Assembly (NCBI GenBank): GCA_963377175.1
Contig: CAUJNA010002857.1
Coordinates: 612,088 to 676,087, forward strand
Reading direction: 5' to 3'
DNA: 64,000 nt
Source of the DNA: Effrenium voratum
Taxonomy: Eukaryota; Sar; Dinophyceae; Suessiales; Symbiodiniaceae
The translations under genes and the position numbers were made by a program. The notes below the pieces were generated by a model. That model worked only from the letters and a program-made list of their open reading frames with translations. It had not been told where the DNA came from and ran no database searches. Each line of letters starts with the position of its first letter. Position 1 is the stretch's first letter. Shown here one piece after another: positions 36,901-50,725 of the stretch.

Positions 36901-39666
36901 CGCAGAAAGGGAAGCTAAGGATTTCCAGAAGAAAGAAACGGCCAAGCCGCGAGAAACGGATTTAAGCCCGAAAGACCTAAGAATTTCAAGAAGGTGAGAG
37001 CCTTTTTGTTGCGGGTTGGGGTAGGAGTTTCGGGTTGGTTGGGAGGGGTTTGGGGGGATTGGGGGGCATTCCCACGCATCCTAGAGAGTTGATGAGGTTG
37101 GGCAGGATACCACCCATTCTGGCACCTGGTAACCTGCCCCAAAGTACCACAACGCCCAGTGGCGATGGGAAAAAAAGAGCATGCTTTTTTGGTTGGTTGA
37201 GTTTAAAGGGGAACCCTTTCCAAAAAACAAATGAGAAAAAAAGGAAAAAAAGGGCGCCACTGGGCAAGTGGGTTTATTTGACAATGCTCATTGCAAGCGA
37301 TCAGTTTGCGGAACCACGCTTGCAATATCTTGCAACGAAGCCATGCGAAACTGTATTCGTCTATAAACAAGGGAAGCTTCCCTTCACTGGCGACACGGAT
37401 GTTTGCCTCCCCAGCAAGTTGGATTTCCAGTGGATAAGGTCACCGCCTATCTCACCCTCAGGAAACTACCTGAGATGTGTGTGTCCTTTCCGTTCCATAC
37501 ATCTCGCGTTTGAAAACACCCAACTTCTTGGGAGCATCAAATCCCAGGCCCTGGCTCGGGCTCGGCGGGCGAAGTGTTCCGTGAGTGAGACCCTTCGGGT
37601 GCGTTGTTTTCCCCAGGTGGGTGTGGCAACGTCAAAATTGGGCCAAGTTGGTAACCCCAAAATGGGTGGTTACGTTGACCAGCTATTTTGATGGTCAAAA
37701 ATGGTTGGTAACCCCAAAATGGGTCGCTCGATCGGCAATTGGAAACAAGGACGACTTGTTTCCTGCAGTCCAAGTCCCGGTGACGACTAATTTTGACCCA
37801 CACCAAGGTCTTAAGGGCTCCAAAGCCACGCTCCTAATGTCGAACCGGGAATAGTCAACCCCTGTTCATTAATATGGGGGTGTTCCCCTCCAAAAGTGAT
37901 GAATCCCCCCGCTAAACCAGGGACACCCCCATAGCAATAAACAGGGGTTGATTAATCCGGGTCGACATTATGCTCGAAAGCAAGGCAACCTCATTTTGTG
38001 GTTTCTTCGCGCGCCTGGCCGACACTCTCCTCGTTGCCGTAGATGGCGGCCGTGTCGATCATCCTGTACCCTGCCTGGAGGGCCCACTTCACCTCTGGCT
38101 GAGAGAAAGTGCCGAACGTTTTGCTTAGCAAAGAGGTGAGACGGCCACGACTTCTTTGCTTCAGACGCAGTGAGTTCAGTCGAGCTTCATTGAAACGGAA
38201 CCAACAGAGAGCAGCCTTTTTCCGCGCCGCTTACCCCATCGCCTGAATGATTTTCATTCCTGGGCAGCCTTCCATTTAGGCGCTCTTTGGCTGGCATGGG
38301 CGACAAAACTATGATTCCACGCAAAAGGTCAGACAAAACTGATTCTACCGTGTCCATTTTTGCAGGTGGTTCTTGTACTTGCCCGGTCTTGTGACAATAG
38401 CAAGGGCTGTAAGATGATAGAACCAACAGTCAACAGCTCTGGGGCGCTCAAGTGCAAGGCTCCCTTGTCCAAAGAAACCTCTGTCATATCTTTGCAGGTA
38501 GCTCCTGAGATCAAACCTTTCACTTTGCCTTTGCAGGTATACCAGCACCACTATTTTGACAACAGCAACAGCTTGTGGCGGCGTCATGACAATGACTTTG
38601 GAAGAACATATGTTGTGTTCAATTAAGCGGAAAGTTTGAAACACGTGTGTATATATATATATATACATACATACCTGTCGTTTACATCCAACTCAACATC
38701 ACAATTGTGTAATAATGATACATATCTGTTGGTTCTAAAACATGTCCATTCATAATCATATTATGGGCGTGTCTTTGTCCCTAACATGGCGCAATGGGTT
38801 TTTCCTTTTGGCTTCCCTTTAAACACCCACCAAAAGGGAGCTTTTCCCTTAAACGAAACACACCCCTATGTGGTATTTGGCTGCGGGTCAAAACCAATGG
38901 TACCATTTGGGGTAGGTGGATTCACCACCCATTTTTGTCTGTTTTTAGTGAGGATTGGGATGTTCACTGGGGGTACGATTTGGCTTTTGACCCATGGCCA
39001 TCTGTCTTCGACTTAATGAAGCCTTGCAGCCGCATTGTAGGTCTCCTCCCCGGGCTGCGACATGTAAACTCCTTGGGGCGTGGAATCGGATGCGCGGAAT
39101 GGGCCAGTTCCTCTGCGGTTCCCCTTTGAGACCCCAAAAGGAGTTGGGACCCTCAAGAAGTCGGTCGCCATGTGGCAAGCGCCACATCTTGCCACAAAAC
39201 CAAAACAACAAGGACAAGTGTTGGTTGCCAAAAAGAAGTAGGTCGAAACAAGGGTGTGCCGCATCTTGCCGCCCAACAAAACCAAGAGGACAATTGTTGC
39301 TTGCCTACGGGAACTGGGATTTGCTGGGAATGTGAAAATATCAAACTCGACTAGGACACCTCCATGAGTGTGGGGGGAGGTCCTCCTGTTTTGACACATG
39401 GGTCTGACCTTTTAATTCGGGACCCTTTGGTGGACATCATTTAGGTGGGGAGCCATGTCCACCCACTTTGGAGCGGGTTCCCTATCAAAATTCATAGCCA
39501 CATAGCTCCACGTCTTCGACTCGTCAGCCCAGCCGCCGAGGCCCATCACCGGCATGGCCGCTCCGTCGCGCAGCTGGAAGCTGGCGCTGCGGCTCAGCGG
39601 TGGCACCGCTGCATAGGGCGGAGTCCCCATGACCGACATCGGCAGCAGCCGGAGCAGGCGGAACAT
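32630..39666 (-). CDS. Aldo-keto reductase, eight exons
   Basis: A complete-looking AKR of about 300 residues, reduced from exons on the minus strand: 39502-39666, 38015-38098, 36688-36850, 35846-36012, 35617-35689, 34194-34300, 33465-33487 and about 32630-32737. Joined motifs follow AKR order: [24 protein letters not shown] (catalytic Asp and Tyr); IFLTTKLWD (Lys); [13 protein letters not shown] (His); [66 protein letters not shown] (NADPH binding); [10 protein letters not shown]. It would reduce aldehydes or ketones with NADPH. Donors are GT, GC, GA, GA, GA, GC, GT; all acceptors are AG. The 23-base seventh exon carries the PKS motif. The start is the first ATG of exon 1; a preceding hydrophobic/basic 30 residues might be a targeting peptide. 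The 3' end of the last exon is not resolved. Confidence 0.85.
33858..33947. repeat. (GA)n microsatellite in an intron of the reductase gene
   Basis: About 45 uninterrupted GA units. Reading frames through it are artefacts. Confidence 0.95.
34600..35340. repeat. Degenerate repeat array of AGATCTTGC/AGATCCTGC motifs
   Basis: AGATCTTGCCAA, AGATCCTGCGCA and close variants recur every 15-40 bases across about 700 bp of the intron between reductase exons 5 and 6. The units are too diverged for a clean tandem period. Confidence 0.75.
38647..38668. repeat. (TA)n microsatellite
   Basis: Short TA run followed by CATACATACC. Confidence 0.75.
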
Positions 39667-39959
39667 GCCCGCTTGCCGTCCGCTCGCCGGAGAATGGCGC
39701 CCAAATTGGGCGCCACTCTGCGGGGGGAGGGGAGGGGGGGGGGGGAATTAATTACACTGGCTTTGAACGGTGCCACTTGTTTTGGATCGCGATGGGGTGC
39801 TGAAGAGCATTCTGCTGATTTGAGTGGGTTGGCTTGACTCAACTCCAAGCCGTATCCTTGGCTTTTGAAATGCCCGGTCGACTCGAGCAAGAGAAGCAGT
39901 GTGCAGTGTGGTTAACAGGGGTCTAAGTGCCGCCTTACTTGGACTCTCTGGGACAAAGA

Positions 39960-42900
39960 CCGCAGGAGGCGAAGCCCGGCGAGTCGGCCTCTGCTTTCAG
40001 CTGCTCATTCTGCTGGGCGACCTGCGGAATGGGTCCCCGTGCTCCGCTCCCGTTGATGCGGGAGAATGCCCTGAGGCATGCGACTTCATCCTCAGTTCTG
40101 TGCGCCCGCTTCAATTGGGTGGCTTCTTTCTTTCCTTTCTTTTTGGGTGTCGTGTTGGTGGGTGATAAAGGGAAACCAAAAGAAAAGCCGCTGCCATTTT
40201 GCGAGCCCCTGATTTTGAGACACCCGTTGGACGCTGCAGAAGCGCCCCGCCTCCTGCTGCAGCTGTGCTTTGCGCTTGGCAAGGCCTTGATACTGATGCC
40301 GGGCGGCCTTCTCAGCCTCCTGCGAGGCGAGCAAGCAGCCGACAGAAGCGAAGTCTGAAACCGTTCTGAGTTGTTCCAAAGCCCGGTGAGTTTCAGTCTT
40401 AACGGTGTACCACGAAATGGCCGGCACGTTCCATATCCACAAGGTCAATTTCCAGCGCCCCCCCCCCCCGGTACTGTGTTTTGCCACGTCCAAAATCCCA
40501 AGTACTTTTTTTTGAAACACCCAAAATTCGGGGTGCTGATTCGTGTACGCACCTCCGCACTGTACTGCAAGTCAAAAACCAGCAAACGAGCAAGCCCCCA
40601 TCTGCAAAAAACTCAACGACCACTTCTGGCGGTCCCCATGGCATCTTTCCCGAACAGGTCGCCCGAGCTCCGATTTTCCAATTTGTTTTTCGGGATTCCC
40701 CAAAGCTACGCTAGAGAGCCTCGGCCTTCTGTGTGATGGCCTTCTTTTCCTGCAGCCTCAGCTTTTGCGGGACTGGAATCCCCTGAAAGGTTACCCATTC
40801 TCGGCTCAGCCGGGAAGGCCAGCCGTAAGGATACTAGAATTTGCTCAGTTTAGGTTTTCATGGGTGGGTCACTTTTTGAGGGTACCTTGCTTTCTGTGGT
40901 TTTCAAGGAACCAAGAAAAAAACAACCATCTTGGGGAGCACCCCAAAAAACAAACACCCCCATCTGCGGGCCACCGTCCAAACTCGGCACAGGCCCCGGG
41001 TGGTAGACAAATTGAGAGAGGTCGCCGTGTCCCTCTCAATTTGGCCATAGACTGGATGATTTCACCTCACTTCGCTATGGCAGTGTTCAGAAGTCAAGCT
41101 GTGCGCTTAGGCTGTTGCCTATGGCACCGTTCGGTTTATGAGGCTGCAGCCGCGAGCGACAAATCAACCCAAGAGAGATGCCCGAAAACATGCCCACGGA
41201 AGCACAAAAGATGAAGACACCATTGGGAACGGCACCCTCTCACTTCCGAAGGGGGATTGGCCAAAAGGAGTCCAAACTGCTTGTTTACCGCCAAACTGGT
41301 CCGGGACTAAAGTCCGAAACGGAACTCAGGAAGTGAGTCCAATTACTAAGCCGGCTGACCCAACGACCCCTGGGCAGCCAGGCATCTTTCGGAGTTCGCT
41401 GCTGCGCTGCCTTCCCCAAGAGCAAAGCAGCGTGCTTTCGGTGGCCACTTAGCGTCCCTCGGGTCATGGGGATCATTGCCCCGAAGTTACAAGCATAGTC
41501 CCAACCCGGAAACATACTCACGGATATAAAGCTGTTGCAGTCTCTTCGGACTTTTTCCTTGGAGGGGGTCATCTTCCATGATTTTCTGTTTGAGCTGGCA
41601 TATTCTTCGTTCACGCGAGCTCGGTAGATGGCTCTTCTGTGAAGCCAAAGGCTTAACTTGACCTCATGCGCATCTTGCAACCAGCTCAATGGATGTCCTA
41701 AGGTTTGGCTCGTCGCGTTCAGCCCGCCGTGCTCAGTGAACTTGCTTTGCCTGCGTTTCCGCCTGGGGATAGAGCCAAGAACTGGCTTTGTGGAAGATTT
41801 GTGGAACCAGCTACAGCGTTTTCCGACTTTGCGTTTTCGGGTGTGTAAACCATTCTGCAATGGCTCCGGGTCTGCTCAGGGAACAATAGCAAAGCAGACT
41901 TGAATTGTCAGTAAAGCGTTTGTTCCGAGAGGACAGCATGAGATGAGCCAACTCTTTCATTCAACGGTGTGGCAATTCTCATGTGTCTTCCTTGAATTCA
42001 AACGCGGAAACCCACGCATTCCGTTGAATCAGGGTAAGGAGCCCAAATCCTCGGGGGAGAAAAGGAAGAAGAAAAAACCCGGAGCGCGCCTCAGCTCCGC
42101 CAGCCGCGAGCTGGCGCTGGCCTCCTTGCCGCCCTCCTCCTCCACACGCCTCCGCTTCTTTTCCGGGTGGCGCTTCTTTTCGCGTCTCGCGGCGCGTCTC
42201 GCGCCGCGTCTCGCGGCGCGTGAGACGCGGCGCGTGGGCTCTGCCCGTTTTCTCCAAAACCTCGAAGTTCGATGTGGCCAGAAGAAAGACGTCGTGCTTC
42301 GAAGCTTCCAGGAACTCGAGTGGGAACAGCAACAAAAGAAACAGCAACACAAGAAGAGCGCTTGTTGCTTCCTTGTTTCCTCCTTGAGTTCCATGGATTT
42401 CCTGAAACAGTCCCAAGTCCAGGAACTCAAGGAGTGAGCTGAGGGGTAACCCGAGGGTTCCTTGCCACCATTGAAGGAATGGCCCAAGGGGACCCAATTT
42501 AGATGATGACAATCCTCAAGTTGCGAACCATGGTGGTTGTAGCAACCCCCTTTTTGTTTGAACTATGCAGTTTGAATCCCGGGGGTAATTTATTAATTTG
42601 GGGGCTCACCGGTTCAGGGGAAAAACAAATTCCAGGAACGGAGGCTGAACCCCTTTTGGTAGCAATTGCCCGTTCCCCTTGCAGATCTTCGGTAACTCGC
42701 AACTTGAAACCTTTGTGGGTGTCCAAACGTCCGGTGGCCCACGCAGTCGCTGCTCAGATTTCTACAGTTACCACTCCCAGTTCCAACCTGAAACTAAACC
42801 AACCCCAAACCCCACACTACACCAACCCCAACTCCCTGAAAAAACCCTCTCCCCCAACCCCATCCCCAACTCCCACTAACAAAATAACCCCTCAGCCCCG

Positions 42901-44860
42901 TCCCCAAACCCTCAATCCCAGTCTCTCGCCTCTGCAGATGCTTGGCCTTCTGCGCCGCCCGAGCCTTCTCCTTCTTCAGCTCCGCCACCCTCTTCTGTAG
43001 GCCCTCCAATTCGAGCCGCGCGCGAATCGCGAGCCGCCCAGCGAGCGCCGAGTTGGCGGATTCAGCTTGAGGAGATGTGTGGCTCGCCCTTTTTTTCCGT
43101 AGGGACACCCCCAAAAATGGCGGTCTTCGGTGTTCTTGGTGTTCCCGCCTTGGCCTCCCTTCAACAAAAGGATCGGGACCCTCAAAAAAAAACGACACAC
43201 CCATACTGTGGCACCTTCAGGAGTTCTTTTAAAGCACCCCGAAAACGCGGGAAAGACCTATGGGTCTGTCTCCAACTCGGCAACCTCCGCATGCTTTGTT
43301 TTGTTGTTTCGGGACGTGAAGGAAGTCCAACGAATGTTGAGAAATGCCCGGTACGGCCAAAACTCAGCTTGCCCCGAAGGAACCTTATGGCTGTCTTGCT
43401 TTTCGTGTGGCGGATTCCCATCAAGGTAGAGAAGCCTTCACCATGGGTTTAAACAATTGGGCGACCCCACGTGGCCACAGGTTCCTTTCACCTTGCCTCT
43501 GAATTCTATCCAAAAGGCTCCCAAGGTGCAATTCTGAGAAAGAGTGCTCGTGTTGAGTCGACCCAGGCTGTGTTGGCTGTGCATTTTCCTGCACTGACCT
43601 CAGAATGACTAAAACGTCTACCTCACCTGGAGCTGCCCCAAACCAATCTCGTCGCAACTCCGGGAAAAAAGTGACAAAAATAAACAGAAAAAAAGGAAAA
43701 AAAACGGCGGCCGAGCTCCGAGCCAGCGGATTCGGGTCCCCCAACTCTTCGGCTTCCTATGTCCAACTGCCCCAGCGGTTGGAAACGGGCGCACCAAATC
43801 GAGCCGAAGGGCCGGGGCGGAAAGCTCCACCCCGCCTCCCCACTGAGCTCCGGCTCCGGCGCTGCCTCCGAGAACCCGACCAACCGAGCGAGCGACTCGG
43901 CGGGCCAAGGGGCAAGGGCTTCGGGCGAGTCGAAGTTACACCCAGGCAAACAGCGAAGCCAGAGGTAGTTCAGGCAATAAAAACCTGGACACTCAAACTA
44001 CCACTAAAAATCGGGGAACTCACCCCCCGTAGTTTTGGGCAATCACCTATCCCTAGGATCCACAAACCTTCTTAAATGTGCGTTCTTTGGGGTTCAAAAC
44101 CCTCGTATTTAGGGTCCAAGGCGCTCCTAGGGCATGTTTAAGTTGGCCTTTTGAGGCTCCAACTCTCATCACGAAGGCCTTGGCGGCCTTTGGCTCCTTC
44201 TCCGGCGTGCTGGCTCGCTTCTCCTTCTCCCGCTGGCGGCCTAGGTTCTTATTTCTCGGTTGCCCTGACCTGGAAATAGAAGATGAGATCACCTTTCCGG
44301 ACCTCAACCATGGTGGCCATGTTTAAGGAAACCAAAAGGTCCTTTAGGTCGATTCGCTTTTCTGCAAGTGAGACACTTCGTCTACGGGAACTCGGAACTC
44401 AGTACTAGTAGCTTGCGCAAGCGCAACCAGTCCTATGTGGCTCGTTTTTTTTAAAGGATTTGGAGCCCCAAAATGGACTTCGAATTTCTCTTGGGTTCAC
44501 CCACGGCTCAGAATGTGCCTGTGTTTCTGTAATCCCATTCTATGTGCCCGGCTCTTCTTCTCGCGCCGCTTCTCTCGAGCCCTGATTGGCTCGAGCAAGG
44601 AAGCCGGGCGGAATGAGTCAGGCATCCGTGTTAAACAATGCTCAAAAGCAAATGTTGCTTCAAAATCCGCAGGGATTGCTGTCCCTTTCAAAGCACGAAT
44701 ATGGTTTTTTGTTGCCGTGTTTGTGAGAAACCTCGGGTTTCAGAAACAAGAAACTGCGCTTGCCCCGCCTGTTCAACTTCGCTTGCTCCGCTTCCTCCTC
44801 GTTGAGCAGCGCTTCCTCATCGCCAAGGTTTGCTGGAGCAGATTCCCTGCGTGGCAACTA
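39960..44860 (-). CDS. Coiled-coil exons, probable C-terminal part of the ankyrin gene
   Basis: Minus-strand exon candidates from high to low coordinate: about 44760-44835 (EALLNEEEAEQAKLNR, after a GATGAG acceptor, fitting the end of the last ankyrin exon at 45705), about 44550-44610 (REKRREKKSRAHRMG), about 44180-44260 (REKEKRASTPEKEPKAAK), about 42930-43060 (LELEGLQKRVAELKKEKARAAQK), about 42090-42190 (KKRRRVEEEGGKEAS), about 40235-40335 (EAEKAARHQYQGLAKRKAQLQ) and about 39965-40110 (TEDEVACLRAF, AQQNEQLKAEA). All are charged and helical, as expected of a long coiled coil. Only the first join was checked; other boundaries are approximate. The reductase gene starts only about 300 bases downstream in the same direction. 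Confidence 0.45.
42176..42236. repeat. GC-rich repeat of GCGTCTCGCG units
   Basis: CGCGTCTCGCGGCGC recurs three times and then in inverted form (GCGTGAGACGCGGCGCG), giving a strong hairpin. Confidence 0.75.
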
Positions 44861-45704
44861 TATTTTACCACCCATGGCAATCACTGACACCCCGGACCAA
44901 CCCAGACCAACCCTCAACAACCCACACCCACACCGACCCAGCATGACTTCGTGCACAAACCTGCCTCTCAGAAACGAATGCGCACCAAACCACGATGGAA
45001 AGGTACCCACTTTCGCCCGTGAATGCCACCTCAGCGCCACACCGCGGCAGCACTCTCTTGTGGCTTCTCAGCCTCTAAGGCTCACCGCCGGACAAAAAAA
45101 CAACATGGCAGGTGGTTTCTTCATTCCTTTCGGGACACCTCCTTTTGAACACTACCCCAAAAGGTGTGTCTTCGGTTTCCTTGTGGTCCTTACGGTGAGC
45201 TTCCCTCGACTCTCGGTGGTGGTTTGGATTGGTGGGTGGGTTCGGGGGATTCCCATGTGGCCTCGGCAGAGTCTCAGAGGTTCAACGCCAAATCCACCAA
45301 TCCAAGCCACCAATTGGGGGATACCTGAATCAGGTACCCCTTAGTTGGTGGATTGGATTGGTGGTTTGGATTTGGACTTGAACCCCGGGCTTTTGTAGAT
45401 GGTGAAAGGGAACCATGAACCAACTCTATCCGCCAATCGAAACCAATAAAAATGGAGGTTGCTCCTCCCCCCCAAGCAAACAAACACACAAAAACAGACG
45501 CCCAGAACCTCCCTGGGATTCCATTCGCGTTGGCGTGATGAGGGGTTCTCCTCCTCCCCCCCCAAAAAAAACAACAACAACAACAACGAAAAAACGAAAA
45601 CAGACGCCCCAACCCGCCCAGAAAAGCCCCTCCCCCTCTCCCTCCCCCTCCCTCCCTGCCGCCCCCCCTGCCGGAACCGAAGACCAAACTCTCCCCAACG
45701 CCAC

Positions 45705-48700
45705 CTCGGCCAGCAGCGCCGCGCACTCCCGCCCCGCGCGCTGCGCCAGCGCGTGGGGCGTGGCGCCTCGCTCCGCTTCGCTCCGATTCGCTGGCGTCGG
45801 TTTTCGTCGGTGTTCGCCGTGCGTTTTCGACCCGTCTGCAGATGTTTGCGCTAGCATCCTGCTTCAATATGTATATGTATAATGTATATACAGACGTGCG
45901 GATGAGCTTTGAACTGCGTCCTTTGCCGCAGAAAAAAGAGAGAGCGCCATGAAAACAGGCGCCTTCTGCAGACAGAAGGGTTTTTGGAACGATAGGTGCT
46001 GTTTTGGCTTCTGTGGAAGGAGCAAGTGCCGGAGAAAGGGAACTTGGCTGAATGGCATGGAGAATCTGGGAGAAAAAAGACAGGCTACCATTGAAACAAT
46101 TGGCTGAATATCGCCACCATTGAGTTCAAGATTGTCATCACCTAAATTGGGTCTAAATTGGGTCTGCTTAGGCCATTCTTTTCATGGCAGTTAAACGCTA
46201 GGGCAGTGGTATGGCGAACAACCACTATAGCATACAGTTAACACACAATTGGACATGTCTCAGAAAAATGGGTCGGCCACAATTGGCGTTCCATGTGAAA
46301 ACTGATTGTTTCTCACTACACGAGCATGCGCCCCAAGTCTTCCTTCTGGCACTCCTAGTTGTCCTGTGTGCGCTTCTGTGTTCGCTGGTTGCGTAGGAAA
46401 CAGTCCCCAGCAGGTTCCCTCCAACACAGCTTCTCAACCCTTGCTACGCTAGCAACAGCGCGGTGGTTCCCCCAGAAGAATCAGTAACCATAAAACACAG
46501 AAGCCAAAACAAGTACCCACACACAACAACGGGAACACAAATGAAAACAACAATAAACATTATTCCGTTCGTGTTCCCATTGCTGTGTGGTTACTTCTTT
46601 TGACTTCTTTAAAACAAAAACTACCAAACTGCTGAAACAAACAGGAAAACAACAAACAAAACCACGGCTGAAAATGGAGAAAGAAAAAAAGCGACAACGA
46701 CAAAGATGATGAGAAGAATTGAAGCCAGGTCCTTCGCTTCCCTCGCCTTGCGCGTTCCGCACCATGGGATCCGCTCGGCCCTCCAGGAGGACTTTGACCA
46801 CCTGCGGGTTAAGGCGTCCAATTCAAACCGAAAGCCCCAGGGTTCAAGCGTCAATTTCTGGTTGGTTCCTTTTCCATTCTTGTCCGCCATTCTTCTCAAA
46901 AACCGGCCGTTTTTTTGAGTGTTTTCTAGAAAGAAGGATCCCTGGGAAGCTAAGCCTAGATCTTTAAAAGAACGGCCTTGGGACCAAAATTAGATGATGA
47001 TGATCCTGAAGGGTAAAAAATGCGGTTATAGTACCCCAACCATTTTTTGAATGGTGGTTTGAATCCGAAAACAAGTTCCCCTTCCCCCCCCCCCCGGCCC
47101 AAAAGAAGTTGGTATAAGCCTTCATTGGCATGGACCCTTTGGCCATCATTTACATGAAAGGATGTCCGAGTTTCATGTCCCAGCAGTTGCGAGGGGTCTC
47201 AATAGAACTTCACAGCACAGGAAGGTGGAAGTGGACGGAAGTCTGAAGAGTTGGAGCCGTGGAACCGCAAGGCGGACGTCTCGGGGTTGGGCGTTCGCTT
47301 GCCAAATCGATGCCAGCCGTGCTACCTGCCTCTGTCCTACGGATCGACAACAAAGCGCCTGGTTCCTTCCCGCCGCGTCGGTGGTTCCTGTTGTTCTTGA
47401 AACAGAACCCAAAAAGAGGTACCCTCAGATCAGACACACCCTGCACTGAGAATGGAGAACACTTTGCTGAAATGCCTCAGCTTGCTACTTAAAGACACAC
47501 ACACACACAAACGCACCAGCACCCCCCAACCACTGCTTTTTGGTTGCCGTACAAAACGAGATCTTGGACATGGGACACAGCGGTTGTTGAGTCTCAGCAG
47601 GGAATGAGTTGGAATGACCCCTATAAACCCGGAAGGTCATTCCCTACCTATCGCACCAGCAAGCTTCTGTTCGGGCTGGTTTGTATGCCTGAGACTGGAA
47701 ATGGGTGTGTCTTAAAACAAGGGAACCCAGACTGATGCAATGCAATGCTCCTTCTGGTTTCCCTTTCAAACCCTACAAGGGCCCTCCTCCCTTTTCCACA
47801 AAAAAGATCCAATTTTGATGATCTGCGGCAAATAGCCGTGGAAAAATCTGCAAACCCCGAAAAGAATGTCCCACTACTCTAGGGGTTGATTCCCCATTCT
47901 TTTCAACCATCGTTCTTTTCAAAAACCAGCTGTTTCCCGGAATGTTTGATGGCTTTCTGGAAAAAAGGATCCCTGGAAAGAATGGGGAAGGTAGCCCTAG
48001 AACTACTCAAGAGTTCTAGTCCCCATAACTTCAACGGCCGGCCGGCGGCCTCCCGCAGACCGCTGCGCGCCGCCCCGTGCAGCGCGGCCTCGCCGGCGCT
48101 CTGCGCCTCCGAGAGCGATGCGCGGAGCCGCGGAGGATGGGGAGGGTGGGGGGGAAGGTGGGAGGAAGGTCGGAGGAAGGTGGGAAGAAGGTGGGAAGAA
48201 GGTGGGAGGAAGGTGGGAGGAAGGTGGGAAGGTGGGGGGAACAGCTACCACGGGTAGGGGGGTGAGGGGGGGTCGCCTTTCTTTGATTTGGCCAAGGGGA
48301 TGTGGTCTGTTGGCTAATGGGGGGATCAACACAAACATTGTTGCTTCGCTTGTCGATGGTTGGGAAGGGAGAATCGACTCAAAAACAACGTTACACATGG
48401 CGAACAATTTGGCAGCCTGGTTTCTCTACGCCGGAGTCTTTTGTCGGACACATGGCGAACAATTTGGCAGCCTGGATTCTCTACGCCGGAGTCTTTTGTC
48501 GGGCTTGGAGATGAGTCCCCAACAAAGAACGCTTTGTGCTGGACGTGAAGAGGACCGGCTTTTGGGTGAACCACTGACCAGATCCCACAGAAACCTCTTC
48601 TCCACTGCTCCAATACCCACTGCACTGCGGACTCCACTCCGCTAGCCAGGGATCTGCAACTCACGATGCCATGTTTGACGCCCCATGCGCTTCGTCTAAT

Positions 48701-50692
48701 ACTCTCTTCAAACCTCTGAAACCGGCAGCGCACCAGGCATTTAGGCATTTAGGCACTCTGCCATGTGTTCTGCGCTCAAGCCTCCCATGTGGCCCATGGT
48801 CGCGGGCGTCTTTTCTTTGAGCATCCTTGTCATTGTCTTCATTGCCCATGTGCGGGTCCATGACTATCCATACCACTCCAAAAGGGTGTGACCGGTGCAT
48901 GTGAAGGGCTAGCCTGAGCATATGTATGTCTACATGTATACATATACCTATCTGAACATAATAAAGTAATACACTATAATATAATATAACATAACATACC
49001 ATGGCATGGCATAACATAACATAACATACCATGGCATGACATGGCATAACATAATATATCATGACATAACATAACATAACATAATCTAAAATGACATAAC
49101 ATACCATGACACGACATGACATGACACAATATAACATGGCGTAACATACCATGGCATGATATGACATAACATACCATGACATGACATGACATAACATAAT
49201 ACAACATGACATAACATAACATAATATAATATGATAAGACACGATTTAACATGACATAACATAACATAAGTTAATATGATAAGACATGATATAACATAAT
49301 ATGCTACAATATAATGTATATATATATATATGTAAATTGCCGGTCCTCGCTTCATGGGAAGTTCGCTCCGTCGGTGCCGTCGCCTCGATGTTGGCGCTGT
49401 GGCTCAGCAGCAGCTGCACCGCCTTGGCGGCCGCCTGGCGGTCGCTTTTCCGAAGGCGGTGAAGGCGAAGGCGTCTGAAACGAAGTTATTTTCCACTAGG
49501 TCCCATGCCTCGCCCCAGGGAGAGGAAGGGAGGGAGGGAAGAGAAACAAGGACAGCAAGACTGAGAGAAGACAAAGAGGAAGACAACTAGGTCCTCCAGA
49601 TTTGAGAGGTTCGAATAAGTTGGTACCCGTTTTTTTCTCGGTTTTGTCTATTTGAGTCGGTTGGAACCCTCCCAACCAAGAAAAAGTACAAGAGTACTAC
49701 TGGGGGAATTAGATGTGGACTTGTCACATGGGCCTTTTGATGGGTGTGGTTTCAATGAAATAGGTGGGGTCCACTGGGTCCTTTTGATCGATCTGATTGG
49801 TTGGTTTGGGCAATGAAACACTCTTGATCGCTTGGTTTCAATGAAATAGATGGGCGAGCCACTGGTTTAGATTGAGGGTTTTCTTCGCCCCATGCCAACC
49901 CGCCGATGGTTTGAAGCCCAAACCGGTGGTTCGGAGCCCCAAGCCACAGGTTCGGAGGCTGAGGTTTGGCCTTTTGTTCGGGTAAAAGAGAAAAACCCAT
50001 CCAAACTTGAAGAGTCCGACCTATTTTCGGAGCCACGTGGATTACTCACTGCGAGCAAGGCCTCGCTGTCGGGTCACGCAAATCCTGTGGGGCCGAGCAG
50101 ATTGCAGCTGGGGCACACCGCACTCGGCTCTTTTGTCGCGAGTCCAAGGGAAACGCCGCACAAACCGGTGGGATGGCTTAAGGACGGGGTGCACCAGCCC
50201 TCCCGGCTAGTAAACCACCCAGGGCACGGTGGAAGTGCACAGATCGATTCGCGAGGCGTCTCCTGATTCATCGGTGCCGAATCAGAGCCATGCGGACTGA
50301 AAGCGGTCTGAATTCCTGTGCGATAGAAGCTCCGGCACTGAGATCAAGATCTCTAGGGTACCAAAGCCCCCATGAAAGAGAATGGCAACCAAGGGGTCCC
50401 AACTCTGATGAGGACAATCCACGGCAAACAATGGGGGTTATGGCAACCCATTGTTTGAACGCTGGCAACTTTTTTCTAGGGTCTTGGGATGCTGCCTGGC
50501 TGAAAAACCGGCAAACAGGCTCCAGTGTCCCCTTCGGGCCAAGAGAAGTCACTTGCAACTGGCTTTTGGCGACCGCATCCAAACCCAAAACCTCCAGGGC
50601 CGGATCCAGGGCGGTGTCTGCGAACAACGAATCCAGTTCAAAGCTCATCCAGCCTGGAAGGTTGGAACCCATTTGCACAGCGTGTGTGAGTG

Positions 50693-50725
<33 letters not shown>

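Noticed and set aside
48145..48502. CRISPR-like or regularly spaced repeats
   Set aside because: The units are directly tandem without unique spacers, and the genome is eukaryotic.
48661..49355. Minus-strand ORFs rich in Cys, Met, Tyr and Val
   Set aside because: They read through the ATAAC/ATGAC pentamer satellite.
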